Assembly (NCBI RefSeq): GCF_036697405.1
Contig: NZ_JBAHWA010000012.1
Location: forward strand, 31,823 to 95,822
Direction: 5' to 3'
DNA from: Lysobacter sp036697405
Lineage (GTDB): Bacteria; Pseudomonadota; Gammaproteobacteria; Xanthomonadales; Xanthomonadaceae
DNA length: 64,000 nucleotides
In this document: positions 54,001 through 63,247 of the stretch, in pieces
Numbering within the stretch: the first letter of the stretch is position 1
How the letters are laid out: the number at the start of each line of letters is the position of its first letter
Notes under the pieces: model-generated
What the model was told of the DNA's origin: nothing
Databases searched by the model: none
The model's input: the letters and a program-made list of their open reading frames with translations, nothing else
Made by a program: the position numbers and the translations under genes

Positions 54001-54037
54001 AGGCGCAGGGCCCGGCGCGCCAGGCGCTCCGGGCCTT

Positions 54038-54640
54038 TCAGCGCCGCGCCAGCCAGTCGGGTTCGGGCTGGTCGCGGTCGTAGTACTCGAAGATCAGGTG
54101 GATGCGGTCGCTGTCGCCGGCGTTCTCCACCGCGTGCACCGCCATATTGCTGACCTCCACCGCCTCGCCCTCTTGGAAGTGGTAGCCGACGCCGTCGACG
54201 AAGAAGGTCACGCGCTCGTTGGTGATCAGCGGCACGTGCACCTTGTGCGGCCACTTCGCCGCCGGATTGGCGTCGCGATGCGGCTTGATCACCCCGCCCG
54301 GCGCCATCCGCGCCAACATCACCCGCGGGAAGGCCGCGTTGGCGTAACCGTAGGGGCGCACGGCCTGCGCCAGCACCGGCTCCAGCAGCTCGCGCCACTG
54401 CGCCCACAGCGGGCGGTCGTAGGACTCGCGCCAGTCCTGGAAATTGCTGACGAAGCGGAAGACCACGTGGCGGGTCTTGTCCAGCGCCTCGAAGCGGTTG
54501 GGCTTGTCGGCGTTCTCGGCGTCCCAGACCGCCTCGGGAATCGCGAGCACGGCCGCGCGCAGCGCGACGATGTCGACCGGCCCGAGCCGGCGAATCGAGG
54601 TGGTCTTGCGCGGATTGGGCTGGATCTGAATCGCGTTCAT
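54038..54640 (-). CDS. Aspartyl/asparaginyl beta-hydroxylase family oxygenase
   Basis: 200-residue Fe(II)/2-oxoglutarate-dependent dioxygenase. The facial triad is visible: His121 and Asp123 in IKPHRDANP, and distal His169 in SNMAVHAVENAG; the 2-oxoglutarate contact is probably Arg179 or a neighbour. Substrates in bacteria include free amino acids, peptides and natural-product intermediates. It lies 14 bp after a sulfotransferase gene on the same strand, so the two may act on the same substrate. Confidence 0.88.
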   Translation of the reverse strand: MNAIQIQPNPRKTTSIRRLGPVDIVALRAAVLAIPEAVWDAENADKPNRFEALDKTRHVVFRFVSNFQDWRESYDRPLWAQWRELLEPVLAQAVRPYGYANAAFPRVMLARMAPGGVIKPHRDANPAAKWPHKVHVPLITNERVTFFVDGVGYHFQEGEAVEVSNMAVHAVENAGDSDRIHLIFEYYDRDQPEPDWLARR

Positions 54641-54654
54641 GGCGTCGGACCGGG

Positions 54655-55278
54655 TCAGAACGAATAACCGAACAATTCCAGATCGCGCCGGTACAGCTCG
54701 CCCACCGCGTCGATCAGGGGCTGGTCATAGTAGTCCCGATAACTGCCGCGGCGGGAACTGTTGACCTGGCCCAGGGGCGCGCTGGGGATGCCGATGCGGG
54801 CGCAAATGGCGTCGTAGGACGCCTGCATCTCCTCGACCCGGCCCACGTAATCGGCCAGCAGTTCGCCGTCTTGGCCGGTGATCAGGCCGTGCTGGGGCTG
54901 GAACAGCACGTGCTGCAGCGGCCGCGCCTCGAACAGGATGTGGCGCATGACCGCCTGCGGACGCTGCAGGAAGGCGCCGTCGGCGCGGGTCATGAAGGCG
55001 CAGTAGGAAATGAAGCGATCGTAGGGATTGCGCACGAACGCGAACTTGAAATAGCCCGCGAACGCCTCCTCGCCCAGGAACGGCCGCACCTGCTGCAGGC
55101 TGAGGTGGCCGTGTTTGATCGCGGCCAGTTCCTCGTAGGGGAAGCGCTTGTTGACGAACAGACCGACCTGCTCGATGTCGTCCGCGCTCATGTGCTCGCG
55201 CAGGGCCTGACGGACCGAGTGGGTGCCGGTTTTGGGAATCGCGGCAAAAACGAAACGGTGCTGATGGGAGATGATCAT
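54655..55278 (-). CDS. Sulfotransferase, family 2 type
   Basis: 207 residues. PAPS binding is shown by the 5'-phosphosulfate loop PKTGTHSV (15-22) and the 3'-phosphate site FVRNPYDRFISY (81-92; Arg83 and the Tyr/Ser pair). The size fits small bacterial carbohydrate/peptide sulfotransferases; no signal peptide or transmembrane helix, so cytosolic. The acceptor is unknown. The start is near the divergent hemolysin III-like gene. Operon with the hydroxylase. Confidence 0.9.
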   Translation of the reverse strand: MIISHQHRFVFAAIPKTGTHSVRQALREHMSADDIEQVGLFVNKRFPYEELAAIKHGHLSLQQVRPFLGEEAFAGYFKFAFVRNPYDRFISYCAFMTRADGAFLQRPQAVMRHILFEARPLQHVLFQPQHGLITGQDGELLADYVGRVEEMQASYDAICARIGIPSAPLGQVNSSRRGSYRDYYDQPLIDAVGELYRRDLELFGYSF

Positions 55279-55408
55279 GCGTCAGGCCTTGGAATCGGCC
55301 TATCCTAAGCCAGCTCCGGGCGCGCTGGGCATGGCCCAGGCCCGCCGCGCCGGGCTCGCCGCTCCGATTCCGAGCATTTGCTCCACCTCCCCCGAGGATG
55401 CTGCATCG

Positions 55409-56101
55409 ATGGACAGCGCACGCCCTGGCAGCGAACGGCCCGACCGCGCGAACGCGCTCAACCCGCACGTGGCGTCGGTGCGCGAGGAGATCGCCAACGC
55501 GCTCACCCACGGCCTGGGCGCGACCGCCGCCCTGGCCGGCGGCGCGGTGCTGATCACCCTGGCGGCGCTGTACGGCGACGGCTGGCAACTCGTGGGCGCG
55601 ACTGTGTTCGGCATCAGCCTGCTGCTGCTCTACGTCGCCTCCACCCTCTACCACGCGATACAGCACCCGATCGCCAAGGCGCGGCTGAAGGTCTTCGACC
55701 ATTGCGCGATCTATCTGCTGATCGCCGGCACCTACACCCCGTTCACCCTGATCGGCCTGCGCGGCCCCTGGGGCTGGGGCCTGTTCGCGGCGATCTGGGT
55801 GCTGGCCTTCGCCGGCATCGTGTTCAAGCTGTTCTACACCGGCCGCTTCAAGCTGCTCTCGACCGGCATCTACATCGCGATGGGCTGGCTGGTGATCGTG
55901 GCGATCAAGCCGCTGCTGGGCGCGCTCGACGCCTGGACCCTGGGCTGGCTGCTCGCCGGCGGGCTCTGCTACACCCTGGGCACGGTGTTCTATCACCGGC
56001 CCTCGCTGCCGTATTCGCATGCGATCTGGCATATGTTCGTGGTCGCCGGCAGCGTCTGCCATTACATCTCGGTGATGGCGCAGGTGATACCCGCGCCCTG
56101 A
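55409..56101 (+). CDS. Hemolysin III/PAQR-family membrane protein
   Basis: 230 residues with seven predicted membrane helices of the HlyIII/YqfA (PAQR) family. Conserved family residues are visible: EIANALTHGLGA, YVASTLYHAIQH (Ser/His), FDHCAIYLLIAGTYTPF, and the C-terminal metal-site histidines YHRPSLPYSHAIWHMFVVAGSVCHY. PAQR proteins carry a zinc centre and are proposed ceramidase-like hydrolases; a haemolytic role is not established. The start ATG at 55409 precedes the family region; frame upstream of it is mostly linker-like. Confidence 0.9.
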   Translation: MDSARPGSERPDRANALNPHVASVREEIANALTHGLGATAALAGGAVLITLAALYGDGWQLVGATVFGISLLLLYVASTLYHAIQHPIAKARLKVFDHCAIYLLIAGTYTPFTLIGLRGPWGWGLFAAIWVLAFAGIVFKLFYTGRFKLLSTGIYIAMGWLVIVAIKPLLGALDAWTLGWLLAGGLCYTLGTVFYHRPSLPYSHAIWHMFVVAGSVCHYISVMAQVIPAP

Positions 56102-56286
56102 ACGCGCGCCGGCGTCCGCCTGAACGCCGCACAACGCATTCACCTGCGCTTGACCGCCGCCTGCGGATGGTGGGGCCATTCCATCAGAAGGAAGGCGGCG
56201 CAGGCGCGCGATCGACCGCGCGCATTCCGGGCCGGTCCGTTCCAGCGTCGTGCTTGGTTCGGAAGGCTCAAAGCCCGCCCACGAGC

Positions 56287-58287
56287 ATGCGCGCGAGCGA
56301 CCCCCAGCCCCATCCCGATCCGACCCCGTCCGAACGCGGCCCCGCCGCGTCCGCGCGCCGCGCCGCGCAGGCGCTGCGTCGCCACCCGTGGCGCGCCACG
56401 GCGGCGCTGGCGGCCTTGGCGATCCTGGGCCTGATCGCGGCCTGGGACTGGAACTGGCTGCGCGGCCCGATCGAACGCCAGGTGCAGGCGCGCACCGGCC
56501 GCGACTTCGACATCGGCGGCGATCTCGACATCGACCTGGGCCGCACCACGCGCGTGCGCGCCGATGCGGTGCGCTTCGGCGACGCCGACTGGTCGCGGCG
56601 CCGCGACATGGCCGTCGCCGATCGCCTGCAGTTCGATATCGAACTGTGGCCGCTGCTGCGCAACGAGGTGCGCATACCCGACCTGCGCCTGCAACGCCCG
56701 CGCCTGCATTTGCAGCACGACCCCAAGCGCGGCGGCAACTGGGTGTTCGGCGCCAGCGGCGGCGAAGGCCCGCGTTTCGGGCGGGTCTGGATCGAACGCG
56801 GCGAACTGAGCTTCCTGGACCCGGCCAGCCGCAGCGACATGCGTTTCCGCATCGCCAGCCTGGCGGCGGGCGCGAACGACGCGGCGGCGCCGATCGCGGC
56901 GCACGGCGGCGGGCGCTGGAAAGGCAATCGTTTCTCCTTGCAGGGCCGCGCCGAATCGCCGCTGGAACTGCGCGATCGCGAACGTCCCTACCGGCTCGAC
57001 CTGCGCGCCAGCGCCGGCGCGACCCGGGCGCACGCGCGCGGCAGCCTGGTCGACCCGCTGCGCCTGCGCGATTTCGACCTGCGCCTGGCGCTGTCGGGCC
57101 AGGACATGGCCGACCTCTATCCGCTGATCGGCGTGGCGGTTCCGCCGACGTCGCCGTATGCGCTGGACGGCCGCCTCACCCGCGACATCGCCGGGGCACG
57201 CACCACTTGGCACTACGATGGTTTCACCGGCAAGGTCGGCGACAGCGATCTGGGCGGCCGCGCCAGCGTCGAGACCGGCGGCGCCCGTCCCTACCTGCGC
57301 GCCGATCTGCATTCGCGCCGGCTCGACTTCGACGACCTGGGCGGCTTCGTCGGCGCCGCGCCGCAGACCGGCGGCGGCGAATCCAGCAACCCCGAACTCG
57401 CCGCCCTGGCCGCGCGCGAACGCGCCAGCGCGCGCGTGCTGCCCGACACGCCCTATCGCCTGGACAAGCTGCGGGCGATGGACGCCGACGTGCGCTGGAA
57501 GGCGCAGCGCATCAACGCGCCGGGCTGGCCGATCGACGAGATGGACGCGCACCTGCTGCTGGAAGCCGGCGTGCTGCGCCTGCAGCCGCTGGATTTCGGC
57601 GTCGCCGACGGCCGCATCCGCTCGACCGTGCGCATGGACGCGCGCCAGCCCATCATCGCCACCCGCGCCGAGATCGACGCGCGCGGCCTGACCCTGGCCA
57701 GGCTGATGCCGGGGGTGAAACTGGCGCGCGACGCGGTCGGCAAGGTCGGCGGCCGGATCGCCCTGGACGCCCGCGGCAACTCCATCGCCGACATGCTCGG
57801 CAGCAGCGACGGCGACATCGCGGTCGGCATGGGCCCGGGCCGGATCAGCAACCTGCTGATGGAATTCGCCGGCATCGACATCGCCGAGATCCTCAAGTTC
57901 AAACTAGGCCACGACCGCCAGATCCCGATCCGCTGCGCCTTCGGCGATTTCGAGGTGCGCGAAGGCGTGATGCATACGCGCGCATTGGCCTTCGACACCA
58001 GCGACACCATCCTGATCGGCGACGGCAAGATCAGCCTGCGCGACGAAACTCTGGACCTGACCGTGCGTGCGCGGCCCAAGGACCGCAGCCTGTTGAGCCT
58101 GCGCTCGCCGCTGAAGGTCGGCGGCACCTTCAAGCACCCCAAGGCCGGGCCCGACTACGCGCGCCTGAGCCTGCGCGGCGCGACGGCGCTGGCCCTGGCC
58201 ACGATCGCGCCGCCGGCGGCGCTGCTGGCGACGATAGAACTGGGACCGGGCAAGGACGCCGCGTGCGGAGGGAAGTACGCGCGTTGA
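56287..58287 (+). CDS. AsmA-family envelope protein
   Basis: 666 residues. Single N-terminal membrane helix (about 38-52) followed by a long, repetitive beta-rich periplasmic domain, as in AsmA/YhdP-type proteins that bridge the inner and outer membrane and move phospholipids. Family traits include IERQVQARTGRDFDIGGDLDID near the start, RVWIERGELSFLD, and the C-terminal AsmA_2 region ALDARGNSIADMLGSSDGDIAVGMGPGRIS, KLGHDRQIPIRCAFGDFEVREG. It is separated by a 185-bp gap from the hemolysin III gene. The exact substrate is unknown. Confidence 0.9.
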   Translation: MRASDPQPHPDPTPSERGPAASARRAAQALRRHPWRATAALAALAILGLIAAWDWNWLRGPIERQVQARTGRDFDIGGDLDIDLGRTTRVRADAVRFGDADWSRRRDMAVADRLQFDIELWPLLRNEVRIPDLRLQRPRLHLQHDPKRGGNWVFGASGGEGPRFGRVWIERGELSFLDPASRSDMRFRIASLAAGANDAAAPIAAHGGGRWKGNRFSLQGRAESPLELRDRERPYRLDLRASAGATRAHARGSLVDPLRLRDFDLRLALSGQDMADLYPLIGVAVPPTSPYALDGRLTRDIAGARTTWHYDGFTGKVGDSDLGGRASVETGGARPYLRADLHSRRLDFDDLGGFVGAAPQTGGGESSNPELAALAARERASARVLPDTPYRLDKLRAMDADVRWKAQRINAPGWPIDEMDAHLLLEAGVLRLQPLDFGVADGRIRSTVRMDARQPIIATRAEIDARGLTLARLMPGVKLARDAVGKVGGRIALDARGNSIADMLGSSDGDIAVGMGPGRISNLLMEFAGIDIAEILKFKLGHDRQIPIRCAFGDFEVREGVMHTRALAFDTSDTILIGDGKISLRDETLDLTVRARPKDRSLLSLRSPLKVGGTFKHPKAGPDYARLSLRGATALALATIAPPAALLATIELGPGKDAACGGKYAR

Positions 58288-58348
58288 GCGGCGCGGGCAT
58301 TCGGGCGCGGTGACGACCGCAGCAGCGTGCGAGTCCGGGCGAGACGAT

Positions 58349-58381
58349 GATGCGGTTCGCTGGCGCTCACCGCATCCTACG
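58349..58381. repeat. GATGCGG palindromic repeat, copy 2
   Basis: A 33-bp unit with the same sequence as copy 1 at 18009 except for one inserted G (GCTGGCGCTC versus GCTGCGCTC). It lies between the convergent asmA-like and CBS genes. Confidence 0.75.
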
Positions 58382-58394
58382 GCGGCGCGGCCGC

Positions 58395-58823
58395 TCAGCT
58401 CGCGATATAGCGCTGCAGCTGATCCAACTCGAGCTGCTGGTCCTCGATCACCGCCTTGACCAGGTCGCCGATCGAAACCACGCCCAGCACCTGCCCGCCT
58501 TGCACCACCGGCAGATGGCGGATGCGGCGGTCGGTGACGATCTGCATGCAGCGCTCGGCGCTGTCGTCCAGGCCGACGCTGACCACGTCGGCGGTCATGA
58601 TGTCGCGCACCGGCGTATCGGCCGAGGAGCGGCCCTGCAGCACGATCTTGCGCGCGTAGTCGCGCTCGGACAGGATCCCGCTCAGGCGCGGGCCTTCCAT
58701 CACCAATACCGCGCCGATGCGTTTTTCGGCCATCAGCCGAATCGCGTCGATCACCGGCGCGTCCGGACCGATCGCGAACACTTCAGCGGCTTTCGCTTCT
58801 AGCAGTTGCCGTACGGTGCGCAT
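58395..58823 (-). CDS. CBS-domain pair protein
   Basis: 142 residues composed of two CBS domains (about 8-62 and 74-128): PVIDAIRLMAEKRIGAVLVMEGPRLSGILSERDYARKI and VSVGLDDSAERCMQIVTDRRIRHLPVVQGGQVLGVVSIGDLVKAVI (described by span). Such pairs bind adenosyl nucleotides (AMP, ATP, SAM, NAD) and act as energy sensors. The start ATG at 58823 lies inside the end of the glycosyltransferase gene (41-bp overlap on the same strand), so they are probably co-transcribed. Confidence 0.9.
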   Translation of the reverse strand: MRTVRQLLEAKAAEVFAIGPDAPVIDAIRLMAEKRIGAVLVMEGPRLSGILSERDYARKIVLQGRSSADTPVRDIMTADVVSVGLDDSAERCMQIVTDRRIRHLPVVQGGQVLGVVSIGDLVKAVIEDQQLELDQLQRYIAS

Positions 58824-59823
58824 GGCCTTCTCCTTCGGCGATCTGGGGCGGGGGCAGCGAGCCCTGGCCCGAGGATACTCCTGCCGCCGGCTGCCAGGTG
58901 TCGACGAGGTACAACGGCCGCTGCTTGGATTCCTCGTACAGCCGGCCCAGGTATTCGCCAATCAGGCCCAGCGCGATCAGCTGCACGCCGCCCAGGAACA
59001 GGATTACCGCCATCATGGTCGGCCAGCCCGCGACCGGGTCGCCCCAGAGCAGGGCCTTGGCCACCACCCAGACGCCGAAACCGAACGCGAACAGCGCCGT
59101 CGCCAGGCCCATGTAGGTCGCCAGGCGCAGCGGCGCGGTCGAGAAACTGGTGATGCCTTCCAGGGCCAGGTTCCACAGCCGCCAGAAATTGAACTTGCTG
59201 GCGCCGGCCACGCGCGCCTCGCGGTGATAGGGCAGCGCGACCCGGTTGTAGCCGACCCAGCCGAACAGGCCCTTCATGAAACGGTGGCGTTCGCGCAGCT
59301 GGCGCAGGCCGGTCAGGGCACGCTCGGACAACAGGCGGAAGTCGCCGGTGTCGGCCGGGATCGGCGTCTTCGACAGCCGCCCGATCACTCTATAGAAGGC
59401 GTGCGCGGTGCTGCGCTTGAGCCAGCTCTCGCCCTCGCGCTCGATGCGGGTGCCGTAGACGTCGTCGTAGCCCTCGCGCCACTTGGCCACGAACTGGCCG
59501 ATCAGCTCCGGCGGGTCCTGGCCGTCGGCGTCCAGGATCAGGGCCGCGCCGCGCTCGACCCGGTCCAGGCCGGCGGTCAGCGCCAGTTCCTTGCCGAAAT
59601 TGCGCGACAGCCGCAGCAGCGCGATCCGCGGATCGGCCGCGGCCAGGGTTTGCAACGCCGTCCAGGTGGCGTCGCGGCTGCCGTCGTCGACATACAGCAC
59701 ACGGCCCTCGACCCCGTCGGCGGCGATCGCGTCCAGGGCCGCGGCGATGCGCGGCTGCAGCAGCGGCAGGCTCTCGGCCTCGTTGTAGGCGGCGACGACG
59801 ACGGTCAGCAGATCGCGATTCAT
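58783..59823 (-). CDS. Glycosyltransferase family 2, DPM/GtrB-like membrane enzyme
   Basis: 346 residues. N-terminal GT-A domain: TVVVAAYNEAESLP, VLYVDDGSRDATW, and ALILDADGQDPPELI with the DxD motif, typical of undecaprenyl-phosphate glucosyl/mannosyl/Ara4FN transferases. Two C-terminal membrane helices (ATYMGLATALFAFGFGVWVV and MMAVILFLGGVQLIALGLI) anchor it in the inner membrane. It likely makes a lipid-linked sugar for a glycosylated surface structure. A start 31 codons upstream is also open but lacks homology. It overlaps the CBS gene by 41 bp. Confidence 0.92.
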   Translation of the reverse strand: MNRDLLTVVVAAYNEAESLPLLQPRIAAALDAIAADGVEGRVLYVDDGSRDATWTALQTLAAADPRIALLRLSRNFGKELALTAGLDRVERGAALILDADGQDPPELIGQFVAKWREGYDDVYGTRIEREGESWLKRSTAHAFYRVIGRLSKTPIPADTGDFRLLSERALTGLRQLRERHRFMKGLFGWVGYNRVALPYHREARVAGASKFNFWRLWNLALEGITSFSTAPLRLATYMGLATALFAFGFGVWVVAKALLWGDPVAGWPTMMAVILFLGGVQLIALGLIGEYLGRLYEESKQRPLYLVDTWQPAAGVSSGQGSLPPPQIAEGEGHAHRTATARSESR

Positions 59824-59931
59824 GCCTTCAATCATAGCCGGCGGCGGCGGCCGCGGTTTTCGACGGCATCGCAACGTCGCTGAAAACTGGCGGCGCGACC
59901 CTAGCGTTGCCGCCACCGTCCGGAGCCGCCC

Positions 59932-60435
59932 ATGTCAGCCGCCGATTCGCGTTACCACGTCCTGTTCCTGTGCACCGGCAATTCCGCGCGCAGCCCGATG
60001 GCCGAGGCCCTGCTCAACACTCTGGGCGGCGACCGCTTCAAGGCCTGGAGCGCGGGCAGCCGCCCGGCCGGCTTCATCCAGCCGATGGCGGCCGAACTGG
60101 CGGCCAAGCTCGGCTACGACCCGGCGCGCCTGCGCAGCAAGCATTGGGACGAGTTCGCCGGCGCCGACGCGCCGCGCATGGACATAGTCATCACCGTTTG
60201 CGACGACGCCGCCGGCGAGTCCTGCCCGGTGCGCGTGGGCGAGGCCGCGACCGCGCATTGGGGCGTGGCCGATCCGGCCGCCGTCGAGGGCGACGAGGAC
60301 AGTCGCCGCCAGGCCTACGTGGCCGCGTTCGCGCTGCTGCGCCGGCGCATCGAATTGCTGCTGTCGCTGCCGCTGGACAAGCTCGACCGCCTGGTCGCGC
60401 AGGATCGCCTGCGCGACATCGGCCGCGGCGCCTGA
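59932..60435 (+). CDS. arsC: Arsenate reductase / low-molecular-weight phosphatase
   Basis: 167 residues. The P-loop is CTGNSARS (catalytic Cys14), the family typically being CX5R. The middle has ITVCDDAAGESCPV with two further cysteines, matching the thioredoxin-coupled ArsC type in which three cysteines relay a disulfide. A C-terminal helix pair follows. It reduces arsenate to arsenite for detoxification (family knowledge); a protein tyrosine phosphatase role cannot be excluded. No ars operon neighbours. The gene starts 109 bp from the divergent glycosyltransferase. Confidence 0.9.
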   Translation: MSAADSRYHVLFLCTGNSARSPMAEALLNTLGGDRFKAWSAGSRPAGFIQPMAAELAAKLGYDPARLRSKHWDEFAGADAPRMDIVITVCDDAAGESCPVRVGEAATAHWGVADPAAVEGDEDSRRQAYVAAFALLRRRIELLLSLPLDKLDRLVAQDRLRDIGRGA

Positions 60436-60471
60436 GCGCGGCCCGGCCGACCTGCGTCGGCCGATCCGGCC

Positions 60472-61206
60472 TCAGTCGATCTGCTTGAGGTAGCCGTTGC
60501 CGCCGATGTAGCGCATCTGGCGCTGGATCGCGTTGGCGCGCCGCTGCACGTAAGGGCCGGGGCGGGCGATGCTGTAGCGCTTGGGATTGGGCAGCACCGC
60601 GGCCATGCGCGCGGCCTCGGCCGGGCCCAGGCGGGCGGCGTCCTTGCGGTAGTAGGTGCGCGCGGCGGCCTGCGCGCCGTACACGCCGTCGCCGAATTCG
60701 GCGATGTTGGCGTAGACCTCGATGATGCGGTGCTTGGGCCACATCAGCTCGATCAGCAGGGTGTACCAGGCCTCGATGCCCTTGCGCACCCAACTGCGCC
60801 CGCTCCACAGGAACAGGTTCTTGGCGGTCTGCTGGCTGATCGTGCTGCCGCCGCGGACCTTGCGGCCGCGCGCGTTGTTCTTGCGCGCCTTCTCGATCGC
60901 CTTGAGGTCGAAACCGAAGTGCTCGGCGAAGTTCTGGTCCTCCGAGGCCACCAGGGCCACCGGCACGTTGGCGGAGATCTCGTCCAGATCGCGCCAGTCG
61001 TAGGCGACGCGGAAGCCGAAATCGCCGCTGCCCCAGGCCTCGAACTGGCGCGCGGCCATGAAGGCGCTGAACGGCGGGTCGACGAAGCGCAGCACCGCCA
61101 CCTGCAGGATCGAGGCGGCCAGGAACAGGAAGGGCAGCGCGATCAGCCAGCGCAGCCAGCGCCGGCGCCGGCGCGGCGGCCCGGACGCGGGGACGGTCTC
61201 GTTCAT
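60472..61206 (-). CDS. mtgA: Monofunctional peptidoglycan transglycosylase
   Basis: Polymerises lipid II into glycan chains outside the inner membrane. 244 residues: an N-terminal membrane anchor (about 18-38), then a GT51 domain with the catalytic Glu89 in VASEDQNFAEHFGFD, GGSTISQQTAKNLFLW, and WPKHRIIEVYANIAEFGDGVYG. The family length matches. Convergent with arsC and divergent from hslO. Confidence 0.95.
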   Translation of the reverse strand: MNETVPASGPPRRRRRWLRWLIALPFLFLAASILQVAVLRFVDPPFSAFMAARQFEAWGSGDFGFRVAYDWRDLDEISANVPVALVASEDQNFAEHFGFDLKAIEKARKNNARGRKVRGGSTISQQTAKNLFLWSGRSWVRKGIEAWYTLLIELMWPKHRIIEVYANIAEFGDGVYGAQAAARTYYRKDAARLGPAEAARMAAVLPNPKRYSIARPGPYVQRRANAIQRQMRYIGGNGYLKQID

Positions 61207-61338
61207 GCCCTGCACTGCCGCGACTTGCACTGTCTGCGCTCCATCCCCATCTTGCTCGGTCTCCCCTTTCACGCGTTCGCGCGCATTATCCGCGATCGGA
61301 TAAGAATGAAACGCGCGCGCCGCCGCACGAGCCCCTCG

Positions 61339-62286
61339 ATGAACGATTCCAGCCCCGCCCCCACCGACACCGCCGGCCACGACCACGACCGCCTGACCCG
61401 GTTCCTGATCGAAGGCGCCGGCGTGCGCGGGGTGCACGTGCACCTGGACCAGACCTGGCGCCAGATCCGCGAACGCTCCGAGTATCCGCCCGCGGCGGCC
61501 GAACTGCTGGGCGAGGCCGCGGCCGCGGCCGCCCTGTTCACCGGCCACGCCAAGGTCGAGGGCCGGCTGTCGGTGCAGCTGCGCGGCGACGGCGCCCTGC
61601 GCACCCTGTTCGCCGAGTGCACCGCCGCCGGCACCCTGCGCGGCATCGCCCAGCTGGCCGAGGACGGCGGCGAAGTCTCGCGCGATCTGCGCCAGCTCGG
61701 CCCGGATGCGGTCCTGGCGATCACCATCGAGAACCCGCCTATCGGCGGGCGCGCCGGCGACGACCGCGACCCGGCCCGCTACCAGGGCCTGGTGGCGCTG
61801 GACTCGGACTCCCTCAGCGGCGCCTTCGAGGACTATTTCCGCCAGTCCGAGCAGCTGCCGACCCGCCTGCTGCTGGCCGCCGACGGCGAGCGCGCGGCCG
61901 GCCTGATGCTGCAGAAGCTGCCCGGCGACGGCGGCGACGAGGACGGCTGGACCCGAGCCGGGGCCCTGTTCGACACCCTCCAGCCCGGCGAACTGCTGGG
62001 CTGGGACACCGCGACCCTGCTGACCCGCCTGTTCCACGAGGACGGGGTCCAGCTGCTGGGCGGCAAGCCGCTGAGCTTCGCCTGCTCCTGCTCGCGCGAG
62101 CGGGTCGAGGCCATGCTGGTCTCGCTGGGCCAGGAGGAGGCCGAGGCGGCCGCCGCCGCGGCCGATGGCGAGGCCCATATCCGTTGCGAGTTCTGTGGCC
62201 AGAGCTATCGTTTCAACAGCGACCAGATCGGCCGCCTGTTCGCCCATGCGGCCGCCGAGCTGGAGGCCCCGGACCGGCTGCAATAG
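61339..62286 (+). CDS. hslO: Redox-regulated chaperone Hsp33
   Basis: 315-residue cytosolic holdase activated by oxidative stress. The N-terminal beta domain (RFLIEGAGVRGVHVHLDQTW), central helical linker, and C-terminal zinc centre with CSCSRERVE and CEFCGQSYRF (the four zinc-binding cysteines CxC...CxxC) are present. Extension by a Ala/Glu-rich helix before the last pair is common in the family. The start at 61339 is within the 132-bp gap after the divergent mtgA start. Confidence 0.96.
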   Translation: MNDSSPAPTDTAGHDHDRLTRFLIEGAGVRGVHVHLDQTWRQIRERSEYPPAAAELLGEAAAAAALFTGHAKVEGRLSVQLRGDGALRTLFAECTAAGTLRGIAQLAEDGGEVSRDLRQLGPDAVLAITIENPPIGGRAGDDRDPARYQGLVALDSDSLSGAFEDYFRQSEQLPTRLLLAADGERAAGLMLQKLPGDGGDEDGWTRAGALFDTLQPGELLGWDTATLLTRLFHEDGVQLLGGKPLSFACSCSRERVEAMLVSLGQEEAEAAAAAADGEAHIRCEFCGQSYRFNSDQIGRLFAHAAAELEAPDRLQ

Positions 62287-62309
62287 GCCCTTCACACGGC
62301 CGTCTCGGT

Positions 62310-62338
62310 TTGTTAAATAAACATAAACCGTCTATAGT
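62310..62338 (+). promoter_or_regulatory. Sigma-70-like promoter for the 62393 gene
   Basis: TTGTTA (62310-62315), 17-bp spacer, TATAGT (62333-62338). The region is AT-rich in a GC-rich genome, standing out clearly. The predicted transcript starts about 48 bases before the ATG at 62393. Confidence 0.7.
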
Positions 62339-62392
62339 CCCAATCCAGGTTCTAGGGGAACTTGACCGGCCCCATCCGGTCGTATCGTCACC

Positions 62393-63247
62393 ATGCACGC
62401 ACCCTCGCTACGTCTGTCGTTCGCCCTGATGCTCGCCTTCGGCGTGGCCTCGGCTGCGCATGCGCAAACGTCCAAGCGTAGCGACACCACCTATCTGCCG
62501 GTCTGGAATCAATCCAACGGCAAGGTCGAGTACCTGCTGCAGCTCGAGCCCACCAATGCCCCGGTCGCCGGCGCGCGTTGGCGCGTGGGCAGCAATTCGC
62601 TCGACGCCGCGTTCGGTCTGGACGCGGGCGACACCCTGGGCCTGGTCTGCGATCGCAAGACCGGCCTGGCCGGCGCCATCGGCAACCTCGCCAACCACTG
62701 CATGCTCGCCGCGCTCGACGAAGACGACCGCGGCGGTTCGCGTCAGGTGTCCGCGGGCGCCTCGCTCAGCCGTCCCGGCGGCAAGATCGGGCTGTCGATC
62801 GGCAGCGGCAAGGACACCCTGCCGGCCTGGCTGAGCCCGAACGGCCGCAACAGCAAGCTCGACCAGAACACCCTGACCGTCTACGGCCAGAAGAACATCG
62901 GCCGCGAGGCCACGGTGTCGATCGGCGGCACCTGGGCGCGCGCGCGCCTGATCCCGGCCGGCGAGATGCCGACCATCGCCGACCGCTGGAACAGCAAGAG
63001 CCTCACCATCGGCGCCGGCTACGGCAACTTCGGCGCCAACATCGTCGGCCGCGTGGTCGACACCCCCGGCCAGCCCGGCCAGTGGGAAGGCCTGGGCGTC
63101 GGCCTGACCTGGCGCACCCCGTGGAGCGGACAGCTCACGGTCGGCGCCGAGAACGTGATCACGCGCGGCAAGAACCCGTTCGCGCCGGGCAATTCCGACA
63201 AGGACGAAGGCACCGTGCCTTACGTCCGCTACGAGCAAGACCTCTAA
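62393..63247 (+). CDS. Exported outer-membrane-like protein of unknown function
   Basis: 284 residues with a Sec signal peptide (cut after AAHA). Mature sequence is strand-rich with alternating Gly/aromatic residues (VSIGGTWARARLI, SLTIGAGYGNFGANIVGRV, EGLGVGLTWRTPWSGQLTVGAENVITRG), and ends in an acidic/aromatic tail (YVRYEQDL), suggesting a beta-barrel or jelly-roll. Two cysteines (LVCDRK and NHCMLA) could pair. No family was recognised. It has its own promoter and no operon partner. Confidence 0.75.
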   Translation: MHAPSLRLSFALMLAFGVASAAHAQTSKRSDTTYLPVWNQSNGKVEYLLQLEPTNAPVAGARWRVGSNSLDAAFGLDAGDTLGLVCDRKTGLAGAIGNLANHCMLAALDEDDRGGSRQVSAGASLSRPGGKIGLSIGSGKDTLPAWLSPNGRNSKLDQNTLTVYGQKNIGREATVSIGGTWARARLIPAGEMPTIADRWNSKSLTIGAGYGNFGANIVGRVVDTPGQPGQWEGLGVGLTWRTPWSGQLTVGAENVITRGKNPFAPGNSDKDEGTVPYVRYEQDL

